A DNA stretch of 64,000 bases, taken from CAYXXZ01 sp964469165. GTDB lineage: Bacteria > Pseudomonadota > Gammaproteobacteria > Pseudomonadales > Porticoccaceae. This document shows positions 45,495 through 54,788 of the stretch, one piece after another; the first letter of the stretch is position 1, and each line of letters opens with the position of its first letter. The notes below the pieces were generated by a model, which worked only from the letters and a program-made list of their open reading frames with translations, was not told the DNA's origin and searched no databases. Where the stretch lies: NCBI GenBank assembly GCA_964469165.1, contig CAYXXZ010000001.1, forward strand, positions 62,001-126,000, in the 5' to 3' direction. Position numbers and translations under genes: made by a program.

Positions 45495-45740
45495 ATGACC
45501 GACTTCACTGTTTATGGTCGTCCCGGCTGCGGCTACTGTGTTGCCGCCGTGCAGTTGCTCAAATCGAAAGGCTACAGCTTCGACTACATCGACATCTACC
45601 AGCAGGGCATGCAGCCCGCGGATCTTTCGTCGGTCGTGGATCGCCCGGTGCGCACCGTGCCCCAGATCCTCCACGGCACCCGCTACGTGGGGGGCTACAC
45701 CGACCTGCTGCCCTACATCAGGGACGTGGAAGCGGCCTGA
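45495..45740 (+). CDS. grxC: Glutaredoxin
   Basis: 81 aa with the dithiol active site CGYC after TVYGRPG, the cis-proline loop VRTVPQI and the glutathione-binding GGYTDL. It is a small cytoplasmic thiol-disulfide oxidoreductase dependent on glutathione. GrxC-type size and motifs; the symbol is a best match. It converges with the thioesterase gene. Confidence 0.92.
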   Translation: MTDFTVYGRPGCGYCVAAVQLLKSKGYSFDYIDIYQQGMQPADLSSVVDRPVRTVPQILHGTRYVGGYTDLLPYIRDVEAA

Positions 45741-45756
45741 TTCACGCCCGCGCCCA

Positions 45757-46152
45757 TCAGCTTTGACCGATGGGCCGGGTCTTGCCGTTCTCGGTAATGG
45801 CAACGTACCAGAAATCCGCCTCCGACAGCTTGGCGGGCTCGTCCATGGTTTCCGACTCGATCCACACTTCCACATTGATGCGCATCGACGTGCGCCCGCT
45901 TTCCACAAGGCTCGCGTAGCAGCTTACGATGGCGCCTATCGGTACCGGCCGCATGAACCCCATGCGGCCCACGGACACCGTCGCCACGCGCCCGCGGGCA
46001 ATGCGCTTTGCCAGCACCATGCCGGCCAGATCCATCTGTGACAACACCCAGCCACCGTAGATGTCGCCGTGGGCATTGGTGTCCTTGGGCATCGCGATGA
46101 CTCGCAGTGCCAGTTCGCCATGGGGAGCGGCAGGGGTATTGATAGAACTCAC
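45757..46152 (-). CDS. yciA: Acyl-CoA thioesterase, YciA type
   Basis: 131 aa hot-dog fold protein. PKDTNAHGDIYGGWVLSQMD carries the conserved Asn/His/Asp set and FMRPVPIGAIVSCYA follows. YciA hydrolyses a broad range of acyl-CoAs. It lies ten bases downstream of the TRAP permease genes on the same strand, so it may be co-transcribed with them. Confidence 0.92.
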   Translation of the reverse strand: MSSINTPAAPHGELALRVIAMPKDTNAHGDIYGGWVLSQMDLAGMVLAKRIARGRVATVSVGRMGFMRPVPIGAIVSCYASLVESGRTSMRINVEVWIESETMDEPAKLSEADFWYVAITENGKTRPIGQS

Positions 46153-46162
46153 GTTGTCATCC

Positions 46163-47533
46163 TCAGCCTAGAAGTTTATTGGGCAGCCAGGTCGTCAGTT
46201 CCGGCCAGAGGAACAGCACCACCAGCATGGCCAGTTGCAGCAGTATAAAGGGCATCACTCCCTTGTAAATATCGGTGGTGAGCACGGAAGCTGGAGCCAC
46301 GCCGCGCAGGTAGAAGAGGGCAAAGCCAAAGGGCGGCGTCAGGAACGATGTTTGCAGGTTGACGGCAATCATGATGCCGAGCCAGATCGGGTCCACCCCC
46401 ATGGCGAGCAAGGCTGGCGCCACGATGGGTACCACCACGAAGGTGATCTCGATGAAGTCGAGAATGAAGCCGAGGATGAAGATCGCCAGCATCACCGCCA
46501 GCACCGCACCCACGGTGCCGCCGGGCACCATGCTCAACAGATCGCTGACCAGCTCCTCGCCGCCAAAACCGCGGAATACCAGTGAAAATACGATCGCGCC
46601 GATAAGGATCATGAATACCATGGCGGTGATCTGAGTGGTGGCACTCATCACCTCTTTCAGGCGCGCCAGGTTCAGCTGGCGCTTGACCAGGGCGAGCAGG
46701 GTGGCGCCAATCGCTCCCACGCCCGCCGCTTCCGTCGGTGTCGCCGCGCCGAAAATGATCGAGCCAAGCACTGCAAAAATCAGCACCACCGGGGGCAGCA
46801 GCGGAATGAGTATGTTGACCCGCGGCGAATTCTCGTCCCGCGGCGGCTCACTCGGCACCTTGTCGGGCCTCAGGGTCGCGTAGACATAGATGTAGAGCAC
46901 ATACATCACCACCAGCACCAGGCCGGGAATGATGGCCCCAACGAACAGGTCACCGATGGAGACTGTGTCGGGCATGAAGATGCCCATGCGCAGCTGTGCC
47001 TGTTGATAGGCCGTGGAGATGATGTCCCCCAGCAGCACCAGCACGATGGAGGGGGGGATGATCTGCCCCAGGGTACCGGTGGCGCAGATGGTACCGGAAG
47101 CCAGAGCCGGTGAATAACCCCGCTTCATCATGCTGGGTAGCGACATGAGCCCCATGGTGACCACGGTTGCCCCGACGATGCCGGTGCTCGCGGCAAGCAG
47201 CGCACCCACCAGCACCACGGAAATGCCGAGCCCGCCCTTGAGGGAGCCACACAGCCGCGTCATGTTGTCGAGCAAGTCTTCGGCAAGGCGGGACTTCTCC
47301 AGCATCACCCCCATGAAAACGAACAGGGGAATGGCGATCAAGGTGGCGTTGACCATGGTGCCGAACAAGCGGTTGGGCACGGCGTGGAGATATGCCATGT
47401 CGAAATGGCCGGTCAAGACGCCCACTGCGGCAAAGGCCATGGCCACACCACTGAGCGTGAAGGCGACCGGATAACCCGCCAGCAGGCAGATGCAGACGGC
47501 GAGGAACATCAGCAGTGGAACGAACTCGACCAT
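46163..47533 (-). CDS. dctM: TRAP transporter large permease (DctM)
   Basis: 456 aa, about 12 membrane helices. Family blocks include NRLFGTMVNATLIAIPLFVF, GIVGATVVTMGLMSLPSM, TICATGTLGQIIPPSI and ATPTEAAGVGAIGA. It forms the sodium-driven transport unit with DctQ for organic acids or similar solutes delivered by a periplasmic binding protein. The ATG overlaps the dctQ stop (TGATG). No binding-protein gene lies next to it. Confidence 0.95.
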   Translation of the reverse strand: MVEFVPLLMFLAVCICLLAGYPVAFTLSGVAMAFAAVGVLTGHFDMAYLHAVPNRLFGTMVNATLIAIPLFVFMGVMLEKSRLAEDLLDNMTRLCGSLKGGLGISVVLVGALLAASTGIVGATVVTMGLMSLPSMMKRGYSPALASGTICATGTLGQIIPPSIVLVLLGDIISTAYQQAQLRMGIFMPDTVSIGDLFVGAIIPGLVLVVMYVLYIYVYATLRPDKVPSEPPRDENSPRVNILIPLLPPVVLIFAVLGSIIFGAATPTEAAGVGAIGATLLALVKRQLNLARLKEVMSATTQITAMVFMILIGAIVFSLVFRGFGGEELVSDLLSMVPGGTVGAVLAVMLAIFILGFILDFIEITFVVVPIVAPALLAMGVDPIWLGIMIAVNLQTSFLTPPFGFALFYLRGVAPASVLTTDIYKGVMPFILLQLAMLVVLFLWPELTTWLPNKLLG

Positions 47534-48075
47534 CACAGTGGCTCCATCTGTTCGGGAGTATGGGAGCCGCCCTTGCCGAAGAAGAAGAGCAGGTTTTTCA
47601 GCAACTCTGCCACCCCCTGGATGATCAGCGTCACGGGCAACAGCAGCATCAGCGTCTTGAGCAGGTAGACACCCTTGATGCCACCGCCTTCCGTGGACAC
47701 TTCATGAACCGCCCAGCTGGCCATCACATAATCCCAGGACATGACGAAAATCAGCACACTGAGAGGTAGCAGACACAGCAGCGCTCCCAATACATCCACC
47801 AGCGCCTGGGTGCGCGGCGTGAAGTTGCGGTAGAAGATATCCACCCGCACATGGCTGCCGTGCTTGAGGGCATAGCCCATCGCCAGCATGAAGAGAGTCG
47901 CGTGAATATAGGTGAGTGATTCCTGGATGGCGATGGAGCCGCCGCTGAAGAAGTAGCGCAACGCCACTACCACACAGGTATTGATGACCACCAGCAGTGT
48001 CAGCCAGATGATGCACTTGCCCGTCAGTTCGGTAATGCAGTCCAGTCCCCGGTAAAGAGCGCTTATGAATCTCAT
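47533..48075 (-). CDS. dctQ: TRAP transporter small permease (DctQ)
   Basis: 180 aa with four hydrophobic helices. VVALRYFFSGGSIAIQESLTY and LGYALKHGSHVRVD-type residues (here MGYALKHGSHVRVDIFYR) are the DctQ signature. It pairs with DctM. The gene starts opposite the carbonic anhydrase gene with 171 nt between them. There is no dctP upstream where it would be expected. Confidence 0.93.
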   Translation of the reverse strand: MRFISALYRGLDCITELTGKCIIWLTLLVVINTCVVVALRYFFSGGSIAIQESLTYIHATLFMLAMGYALKHGSHVRVDIFYRNFTPRTQALVDVLGALLCLLPLSVLIFVMSWDYVMASWAVHEVSTEGGGIKGVYLLKTLMLLLPVTLIIQGVAELLKNLLFFFGKGGSHTPEQMEPL

Positions 48076-48246
48076 GGGAGTTTCTTCAAGTTTTTATCCG
48101 TCGCGCATTATAGTGGGGTTGAGAGGCAATCAAAAACCGTGCCGCCTCCTGTCTTTCTGTTACTGCGCGATTGATCTTTCAGCCAAACAATTTTACTCTG
48201 TGCAGCCCGCCCCGCACCACACCGCCGCATCCCGACAGGAGAGCCA

Positions 48247-48891
48247 ATGGAAGAGTTGTTCGCCAAAAATCGCGCCTGGGTGAAATCCATCACCAATGAA
48301 ATGCCGGATTTCTTCGAAAAGCTGACCAGCCAGCAGGCTCCCGAGTATCTGTGGATCGGCTGCGCCGACAGCCGCGTGCCGGCCAACGAAATCATGGGCT
48401 TGCTGCCGGGCGACGTGTTCGTGCATCGTAATGTCGCCAACGTGGTGGTGCAATCCGACCTCAACTGCCTGTCGGTGCTGCAGTTCGCGGTGGATTTTCT
48501 CAAGGTCAAGCACATCTTCGTCGTCGGCCACTATGGCTGCGGCGGCGTTCATGCCGCGGTGCGCAACGACAAGCTGGGGCTGATCGACAACTGGTTGCGC
48601 CACGTGCAGGATGCGCAACACAAGCACTACAAGATACTGGGCGCCATCTCCGACTCCTTCGCGCGCGCTGAAAAACTTTGTGAAGTGAACGTGGTGGAGC
48701 AGGCCCTCAGCGTATGCCGGACCACGGTGGTGCAGGAAGCCTGGGCCCGGGGCCAGGAGTTATCCGTTCATGGCTGGATCTACGGTGTTCACGACGGCTA
48801 TCTCCGCGATCTGAAAATGAGCGTCGCCAAACCGGATGATATGTACGCCCAATACAAGAGAGCCATCAAAAGCCTACTCAAGGAAGCTTGA
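48247..48891 (+). CDS. can: Beta-class carbonic anhydrase
   Basis: 214 aa. The zinc ligands and catalytic dyad are visible as CADSRVPANE and GHYGCGG. It interconverts CO2 and bicarbonate in the cytoplasm, supplying carboxylases. The start MEELFAKNRAWV and length match Can of E. coli. ppnP follows 72 nt downstream on the same strand. Confidence 0.96.
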   Translation: MEELFAKNRAWVKSITNEMPDFFEKLTSQQAPEYLWIGCADSRVPANEIMGLLPGDVFVHRNVANVVVQSDLNCLSVLQFAVDFLKVKHIFVVGHYGCGGVHAAVRNDKLGLIDNWLRHVQDAQHKHYKILGAISDSFARAEKLCEVNVVEQALSVCRTTVVQEAWARGQELSVHGWIYGVHDGYLRDLKMSVAKPDDMYAQYKRAIKSLLKEA

Positions 48892-48963
48892 CGCGCACCC
48901 TTGTGGAGCGCAGCAGACCACTGCTCAACACTTTCACAACCCACCATCACCCACAGGAACCCC

Positions 48964-49275
48964 ATGGACAGTTTCGACAATGTCAGTGTCACCAAGGCCG
49001 CCAATGTCTACTTCGACGGCAAGGTCACCAGCCGCGCCCTGAAATTTGCCGATGGCAGTGTCAAGACTCTGGGTATCATGCTGCCCGGTGACTACGACTT
49101 CGGCACCGCGCAGCCGGAACTGATGGAGATCACCGCGGGCCATCTACTGGTGAAGCTGCCCGGCTCCGGCGACTGGCAGGAAATCCGCGGCGGGCAGAGC
49201 TTCAACGTGCCCGGCGACAGTCGCTTTCAGCTTCAGGTGAAGGAAATCACCGACTATATCTGCTCCTATCTCTAG
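48964..49275 (+). CDS. ppnP: Pyrimidine/purine nucleoside phosphorylase PpnP
   Basis: 103 aa small cupin. FDNVSVTKAANVYFDGKVTS, the central TLGIMLPGDYDF and SFNVPGDSRFQLQV match the YaiE/DUF1255 family, shown to phosphorolyse nucleosides. ATG 48964 is preferred over in-frame upstream starts because it gives the normal family N-terminus. Confidence 0.93.
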   Translation: MDSFDNVSVTKAANVYFDGKVTSRALKFADGSVKTLGIMLPGDYDFGTAQPELMEITAGHLLVKLPGSGDWQEIRGGQSFNVPGDSRFQLQVKEITDYICSYL

Positions 49276-49294
49276 AGCTTGAATGTTCACAAAA

Positions 49295-49381
49295 CGTAGG
49301 TTGGGTTGAGGGACGAAACCCAACATCGTTGCTGCGGCGTACAACCGATTGTTGGGTTACGCTTCGCTAACCCAACCTACG
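49295..49381. repeat. GTAGGTTGGG palindromic element, family D copy 2
   Basis: Outer arms CGTAGGTTGGGTT (49295-49307) and AACCCAACCTACG (49369-49381), with an inner AACCCAACA/TGTTGGGTT pair. This is the longer form of the element seen at 33455. It follows ppnP. Confidence 0.85.
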
Positions 49382-49393
49382 AGAACTGCGCGT

Positions 49394-49444
49394 GTAGGGG
49401 CAATTGCGCGAACCGATAAAGCTGGTTTCATGAATTGCCCCTAC
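49394..49444. repeat. MITE-like palindrome, family C copy 4 (long form)
   Basis: Arms GTAGGGGCAATT and AATTGCCCCTAC with a 27-nt centre that differs from the 21900 copy by one base. It sits beside the family D element in the ppnP to M48 gap. Confidence 0.9.
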
Positions 49445-49479
49445 GGTATGCGGTGGGACTCAACAGCCAGATCCACGCA

Positions 49480-51021
49480 TCAAGGCACCGATGCCGCCAC
49501 CACCCGCACCCGGTAACGCCCGGCTTCGGCGGCGTCACTGAACGGCCCGATCTTGGTGTTCACTTCCCAGCGCTGGCCGGCAGCCAGCCTGCTCGGGCCT
49601 TGAAGCACTTTTGAACCGCCGCTCGCCTGGGCCAGTTCGATGCGAACACCGGCCACTTCGACGCCCGCCTGGTTCTGAATGACAACCCTCAGGTAACCAT
49701 CCTTGCCGATATAGGTTTGTGACGGAATGTATTTATGCGGCGCCTGGGGCAGTTCCATGCGCACCATTTTCTGGCGCGCATCGCGACCCATGGCGTTGTC
49801 CATCTGCGCCACTTGCTGGTAGTAACCCAGCGCCTTTTTGGTATCGCCGGCGCTGTACGCCATCTCACCCAGGTAGTAACTGGCCGCATTGGTGGGCAGC
49901 AGCTCGTAACTGCGTTGCAGGTCGGGGCGGGCAGCGGTTTTCTTGCCTTCCTTGTAGAGCAACACGCCGCGCGCCAGGTAGTGGCTGAAATAATTGGGGT
50001 TTTTGCCGATGGCCGTGGTGAACGCCTGTTGCGCCTTGGCGGTTTCGTTGCTCATCTCCCAGGCGTGGCCGCGCAGCTCCCAGCTGTAGCCATCGTTGGG
50101 CTGAACGCGGATGGCCTGGTCCAGATAGCCCATGGCCTCGGACGGCTTTTTCTCGTTGAGAGCCTTGATCGCCTTCTGCTGGGCCTCGTAGGCGGGCTGG
50201 TCCTTTTTGATCTGCGCGATGTGCTTCTGATAGGCCTCGCGATTGCGCACGCCACCCGTGCCCAGCTCGGCGACCCGTTCGCGGTTGCGATTGACCCTGG
50301 TCTGTGACGGCGGGTGGCTCGCGAACAGGCCGTCGACGAATCCTGACTGGCGGTTGCCGCTAAGTTTGACGAAGGTCTCCTGCAACTCGACGGCCGCCTG
50401 CAGATCGTAGCCCGCACGTTTCATGTACAACACGCCGTAGGCATCGGATTCCAGTTCGTCGTCGCGCCCGTAGCGCGCCATCCAGGCAGCGGAGCCGAGC
50501 TGGGCCGCAACCCCGCCGAGACTGCCATAACCGGCCTGCTGAGACGCCACCCCGGCGATCTGGGTGCCGACATTGAGCAGCATGCCCTTGGACATCTGGC
50601 TGGCGCCGTGGCGGGCTGCGGCGTGGACGATCTCGTGACCGAGCACCGCAGCCAACTGTGCCTCATCTTCCAGGTGCGCCAGCAAGCCGCTGTTGATGGC
50701 GATCTTGCCCCCCGGCAGCGCCCAGGCATTGGGCACCGGATTGTTGAGCACCACGAACTCGTAGGGCAGGCCGGGGCGGTCGCTCACCGCGGCGAGCTTC
50801 TGCCCGACGCCCGCCACATAGCTCTGCAGCCGCTTGTCGAGATAATAGGCGCCGCCCTGGGCCTGTTGCGATGGCTCGTAATTCTGGCGCCCGATAGCGA
50901 CCTCCTGCTCCGGCGAGATCAATGACAACTCATTTTTGCCGGTCACGGGATTGACGGCGCAGGCGGCCAGCGTCGCGCAAGCCATCATCAGCAGCAGGAA
51001 TCGGGTAATGGTGTAGCTCAT
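49480..51021 (-). CDS. M48-family metalloprotease lipoprotein with TPR-like C-terminus
   Basis: 513 aa from ATG 51021. Lipoprotein signal (lipobox LAAC, about Cys20), then an M48 domain with the zinc motif HEIVH and the downstream ELESDAYGVLYM glutamate. TPR-like helices follow (about 270-400) and a C-terminal beta domain. It resembles BepA/LoiP-type periplasmic proteases that act on outer-membrane protein assembly. The frame extends upstream to 51954 but that part is antisense to yaaA. Confidence 0.92.
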   Translation of the reverse strand: MSYTITRFLLLMMACATLAACAVNPVTGKNELSLISPEQEVAIGRQNYEPSQQAQGGAYYLDKRLQSYVAGVGQKLAAVSDRPGLPYEFVVLNNPVPNAWALPGGKIAINSGLLAHLEDEAQLAAVLGHEIVHAAARHGASQMSKGMLLNVGTQIAGVASQQAGYGSLGGVAAQLGSAAWMARYGRDDELESDAYGVLYMKRAGYDLQAAVELQETFVKLSGNRQSGFVDGLFASHPPSQTRVNRNRERVAELGTGGVRNREAYQKHIAQIKKDQPAYEAQQKAIKALNEKKPSEAMGYLDQAIRVQPNDGYSWELRGHAWEMSNETAKAQQAFTTAIGKNPNYFSHYLARGVLLYKEGKKTAARPDLQRSYELLPTNAASYYLGEMAYSAGDTKKALGYYQQVAQMDNAMGRDARQKMVRMELPQAPHKYIPSQTYIGKDGYLRVVIQNQAGVEVAGVRIELAQASGGSKVLQGPSRLAAGQRWEVNTKIGPFSDAAEAGRYRVRVVAASVP

Positions 51022-51180
51022 GGCGTTTTCTCCTCTCGGGATGAAACAAGTATAAGGCAGAGCCATGAAGACGGAACCGCATTTGGCACCATTGACAACG
51101 CCCACGAGCCTCGACGGCTGGCCCCCCGACAGCGGCGAGGCTACTATAGAGGTCCGCAACAACCTGATTACCGGCCCGCC

Positions 51181-51960
51181 ATGCTGATCGTCATTTCTCC
51201 TGCCAAGACCCTCGATTACGAAACGCCACCCACCAGCGACCTGCACACCACCCCGGAATTTCTCGATCGATCCGAAACCTTGATCAAGGGTCTGCGCAAG
51301 CTGTCGCCGCCCCAGGTTTCGGAATTGATGGGCATCAGCACCAAGCTGGGAGACCTCAACTTTGGCCGCTATCTGGAATGGAGCCGCCCCTTCACGCCGG
51401 CCAATGCCAAGCAGGCGGTGCTCGCCTTCAAGGGCGACGTCTACACCGGGCTCGAGGCGGAAACCCTCACCAGGAAAGAACTCAAATGGGCCCAGGATCA
51501 CCTGCGCATCCTTTCCGGCCTCTACGGCCTGCTGCGCCCCCTCGACCTGATGCAGCCCTACCGCCTGGAAATGGGCACCCGCTTTGGTGTCGGCAAGGCC
51601 GCCAACCTCTATGAATTCTGGGGCGACCGTATCACCGAGTCCCTGAACGAGGTCCTCGCCAAGCAGCGCAAACCGGTGCTGATCAACCTCGCCTCGGAGG
51701 AGTATTTCAAGTCGGTGCGCCCGCAAAAACTCGCAGCCGACATCATCACTCCCGTTTTCAAGGACATGAAAGGCGGCAAATACAAGATCATCAGCTTCTA
51801 CGCCAAGAAGGCGCGCGGCATGATGGCGGGCTACATCATTCGCAATCAGCTCAAGAATGTGGAGGACATCAAGCAATTCGACAGCGCCGGCTACCGCTAC
51901 AACGCCGCCATGTCGAGCGCGCGGGAATGGGTGTTCATCAGGGATGAGAACCACGGATGA
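51181..51960 (+). CDS. yaaA: Peroxide stress protein YaaA
   Basis: 259 aa. MLIVISPAKTLDYETP, FKGDVYTGLEAETL, LRILSGLYGLLRPLDLM and NLASEEYFKSV are the YaaA signatures. In E. coli the OxyR-induced protein limits free intracellular iron during peroxide stress. The stop overlaps the start of the DUF938 gene (ATGA), so the pair is coupled. Confidence 0.97.
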   Translation: MLIVISPAKTLDYETPPTSDLHTTPEFLDRSETLIKGLRKLSPPQVSELMGISTKLGDLNFGRYLEWSRPFTPANAKQAVLAFKGDVYTGLEAETLTRKELKWAQDHLRILSGLYGLLRPLDLMQPYRLEMGTRFGVGKAANLYEFWGDRITESLNEVLAKQRKPVLINLASEEYFKSVRPQKLAADIITPVFKDMKGGKYKIISFYAKKARGMMAGYIIRNQLKNVEDIKQFDSAGYRYNAAMSSAREWVFIRDENHG

Positions 51961-52553
51961 CGGGAATCAAGCCCTTCTCACAGGCCTGCATCAACAATCG
52001 CGAGCCCATCGCAGCGGTTCTCGAACGCGTGTTTCGCGATCGCCGCGAGGTGCTGGAAATCGGCAGCGGTACCGGTCAACACGCGATTTTTTTCGCGCCG
52101 CGCCTGCAACACCTGTACTGGCAACCAAGTGACCGCGCCGAGAACCTGCCCGGTATTCGAGCCTGGCTGGACGAATGCCCAGCAGACAACCTGCGCCAAC
52201 CCCTTGAACTCGACGTCGACCGTGCCTGGCCACGCACCAGCTACGATGCCTTCTTCACCGCCAACACCTGCCACATCATGGCCTGGCCCTCGGTCGTCAA
52301 TATGTTCGCGGGTATCGCCAGTGTCGCCCGCCCCGGCGCGACTCTGGCGATCTACGGCCCCTTCAAATACAGCGGCAACTTCACCACCGCAAGCAATGCC
52401 CGTTTCGACGCCTGACTGAAATCGCAGGCGCCCCACCAGGGCGTGCGCGACATCGAGGATATCCTGAAGCTCGCCAGCAATATCGGCTTCGAGTTGCTGG
52501 AGGACAACGCCATGCCCGCAAACAATCAGTTGCTGGTGTTTGGCAGGGGCTGA
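51957..52553 (+). pseudogene. DUF938/METTL26-like methyltransferase gene interrupted by TGA
   Basis: Codons 1-152 encode SQACINNREPIAAVLERVF, the LEIGSGTGQHAIFF SAM motif and FKYSGNFTTASNARFDA. TGA follows at 52413-52415. The same frame then continues for 45 codons as LKSQAPHQGVRDIEDILK ... LLEDNAMPANNQLLVFGRG to a second TGA at 52551. The DUF938 family has Trp at the position of the first TGA (from memory of the conserved RFDAW element), so one TGG to TGA change explains the break. A truncated 152-aa product would lack the last helix and strand. Confidence 0.85.
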
Positions 52554-52573
52554 AGAAATACCTTCAGCCCCTG
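52544..52573. terminator. Bidirectional terminator-like hairpin
   Basis: A perfect 12-bp stem (CAGGGGCTGAAG with its complement) and a six-base loop lie between two convergent genes. There is no clear T-run on either side. A second 8-bp hairpin (CAGCAGCT/AGCTGCTG) follows at 52577-52597. Confidence 0.55.
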
Positions 52574-52598
52574 CCACAGCAGCTATGAGAGCTGCTGA

Positions 52599-54788
52599 TC
52601 AGTAGTCATACTTAACCGTGAGACCGTACATTCTGGGAGCGGCATCCTGCGCCAGGATCGCGGTGGGACCGTAGAATCGCGAGTTATAGTGATGGCTGTC
52701 TGTGAGATTGTTGGCGAACGCGATGAGCGAAACATTTTCACCTGGGAACGTATACCCCAGCGACAGATTCACGTTGTGATAGGAATCCTGTGCCAGCTGG
52801 CCCGCCGGATCGAAATTGTAGCCGTCGTTGTAATACCAGCTAAATGCTGTATCGATCGACGCGCCATTCTGCAGCGGTAGGTGATGGTCCAGGCTTGCAC
52901 TGAAAACCCATTCCGGTACGCGGGCCATGTCCTTGCCTGTCAGGTCAGTGCTGGTGGAGAGGTTGCCCATTGGCGTTTCAACAAAGATCACCGCTCTGTC
53001 GTAGCGCTTGTACTCACCGTGTTCCCATGCACCGTTGATGCGGAGAGCAAGCTCTTCCGTCACCTGCATGGAAAGTGATAAATCGAGCCCGTACAATTCT
53101 GCCTCGGCCGCGTTCTGCAAAATGGTGCTATTGGAAATAGCGGGATCAAAGATCTGCAACTGTATATTTTTGAAATCATAGAAATACAGCGCGGTCTCGA
53201 ACCGCACTCTGCCCGCCGCGAATTCGGATTTGGAGCCAACCTCGTAACTTGTGAGCTTCTCCGGATCCACAGGCCCCCTCAGTTCTGGCGAAGGCGTCGA
53301 CGCATTGTAGGCACCCGACTTGAAACCTTTGCTGTACGTTGCATAGAGCATCGTGTCGGCAAACTGATAATCCAGCGTGATTTTTGGCGTGAACGCCCGC
53401 CAGGTTTTACTTCCATCCGGATAAGGCACAGCGAAGATCAGATTGTCGTCGACATCAGTGAAGGTATCGGACGCACCGATCAACTCTTTTTTGTCTTCGG
53501 AATGACGACCGCCCACGGTGAAGTTCAGCGCTTCCGTCAAAGGAAAGGTGGCTTGAACAAACAATGCCCAGGCACTGGTGTCGATAGGCGACGTTGCAAG
53601 ATTATGATAGATCGGCAATGGCGGCAGGGCGCCGAGCAGTATTGCACCGGCGGTATCCACCGGCAGGAAGCCCGTGCGTTCCTCAAAGGCGTAGGCACCA
53701 ACTATCCAGTGGAAGGGCGCGTCCTCTGGCGAGAGAAGCTGGAGCTCCTGAGAAAACTGCTCACTTTTCTGCCATGCCTCGATGCCCAGAAAATCCACCT
53801 GGCTGCCGTCGAGGTCCGAGGAAAGATGGAAATCCGTATCCCGGTAACCACTGATACTCACCAGTGTCGCAGCGTCTAAATTGATATCCGCGCGTAGAGT
53901 AGCGCCGGTTTGCCGCGCCTTCGAAAACTGAGGCCGCTCTGACACCACGGTATATTCGTCGATGATCGCCGGCTGACTGAAAGGCGGCGCGAGCATGATG
54001 GAATTATATTGCTCGTTGCGATACGCACCACCCTCGAAATTTTCACGCTCCATGTGCTCCAGACTACCAACCACACTGATGTTGTCGGTGGGGGTCCAGG
54101 CGAGCTTGATTCTGACAGCATCACTTTCTTCGTCGCGAGGCTCGTTGAGCCGCTGCGGCTGCACCCGATCATAGTAAGTGTCACGGGCACTGGTGGCGGC
54201 GTAGATGCCCGCAGCGAAATTCTCGCCAAGTCCTCCGGATATATAGCCCGTAAACTCTTGACGCGAGTAGTTGCCGACAGTAACGGTCGCACCGGCCTCA
54301 AGCTCCTGCACGGGCGTGCGGGTAATGACGTTGATGGCGCCGCCAACAGCGTTTCGGCCATAAAGCGTACCCTGCGGGCCACTCAGCACCTCGATGCGCT
54401 CGACAGCCAGCAAGTCCTGTACCCCGACAGCAGCAAGGGATACGAAAACACCGTCCAGGTGCGTTGCCACTCCAGCCTCGGCATTGGGCTGAGCGATATC
54501 ACTGCCAACACCCCGCAGGTAAGGCGTAGCGGAAGAGGCGAGGCTGGTAAACACCAGCGACGGCACCATGTTCTGGATATCCTGGGTGGTGCGCATCTGG
54601 CCTTTTTCGATCGCCGCCTGGTCGATGGCGCTGACGGCAATCGGCACGTCCAGAAGTCTCTCGGTACGCTTCTGAGCGGTGACGACGATTTCTTCCAGAC
54701 GAATTCCTTCACTCTCTGCCCAGGCTGTGCTGGCAATGCAAATGCTCGCCACGTAGCCGGCCAGCGTGGTATTCCTAAATGCGCTCAT
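52599..54788 (-). CDS. TonB-dependent outer-membrane receptor (first)
   Basis: 729 aa. Signal peptide cleaved near STAWA, then a TonB-box-like EEIVVTAQKR. The plug domain shows TPYLRGVGSDIAQPNAEAGV and VLSGPQGTLYGRNAVGGAIN. A beta-barrel follows, ending LTVKYDY with the terminal aromatic. It belongs to the large subfamily seen in sphingomonads and marine gammaproteobacteria for uptake of hydrophobic or glycan substrates. The ligand is unknown; nearby flavoenzyme genes suggest a ring compound (inference). Confidence 0.93.
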   Translation of the reverse strand: MSAFRNTTLAGYVASICIASTAWAESEGIRLEEIVVTAQKRTERLLDVPIAVSAIDQAAIEKGQMRTTQDIQNMVPSLVFTSLASSATPYLRGVGSDIAQPNAEAGVATHLDGVFVSLAAVGVQDLLAVERIEVLSGPQGTLYGRNAVGGAINVITRTPVQELEAGATVTVGNYSRQEFTGYISGGLGENFAAGIYAATSARDTYYDRVQPQRLNEPRDEESDAVRIKLAWTPTDNISVVGSLEHMERENFEGGAYRNEQYNSIMLAPPFSQPAIIDEYTVVSERPQFSKARQTGATLRADINLDAATLVSISGYRDTDFHLSSDLDGSQVDFLGIEAWQKSEQFSQELQLLSPEDAPFHWIVGAYAFEERTGFLPVDTAGAILLGALPPLPIYHNLATSPIDTSAWALFVQATFPLTEALNFTVGGRHSEDKKELIGASDTFTDVDDNLIFAVPYPDGSKTWRAFTPKITLDYQFADTMLYATYSKGFKSGAYNASTPSPELRGPVDPEKLTSYEVGSKSEFAAGRVRFETALYFYDFKNIQLQIFDPAISNSTILQNAAEAELYGLDLSLSMQVTEELALRINGAWEHGEYKRYDRAVIFVETPMGNLSTSTDLTGKDMARVPEWVFSASLDHHLPLQNGASIDTAFSWYYNDGYNFDPAGQLAQDSYHNVNLSLGYTFPGENVSLIAFANNLTDSHHYNSRFYGPTAILAQDAAPRMYGLTVKYDY

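Noticed and set aside
51022..51954. Upstream extension of the M48 lipoprotein frame
   Set aside because: It is antisense to yaaA; the ATG at 51021 begins a textbook lipoprotein signal.
52413..52415. Selenocysteine or a recoded TGA=Trp genetic code
   Set aside because: Many intact genes here end in TGA (e.g. tkt, pgk, argC, yaaA), so TGA is a normal stop. No SECIS-like hairpin was evident after the codon and the expected residue is Trp, not Cys.
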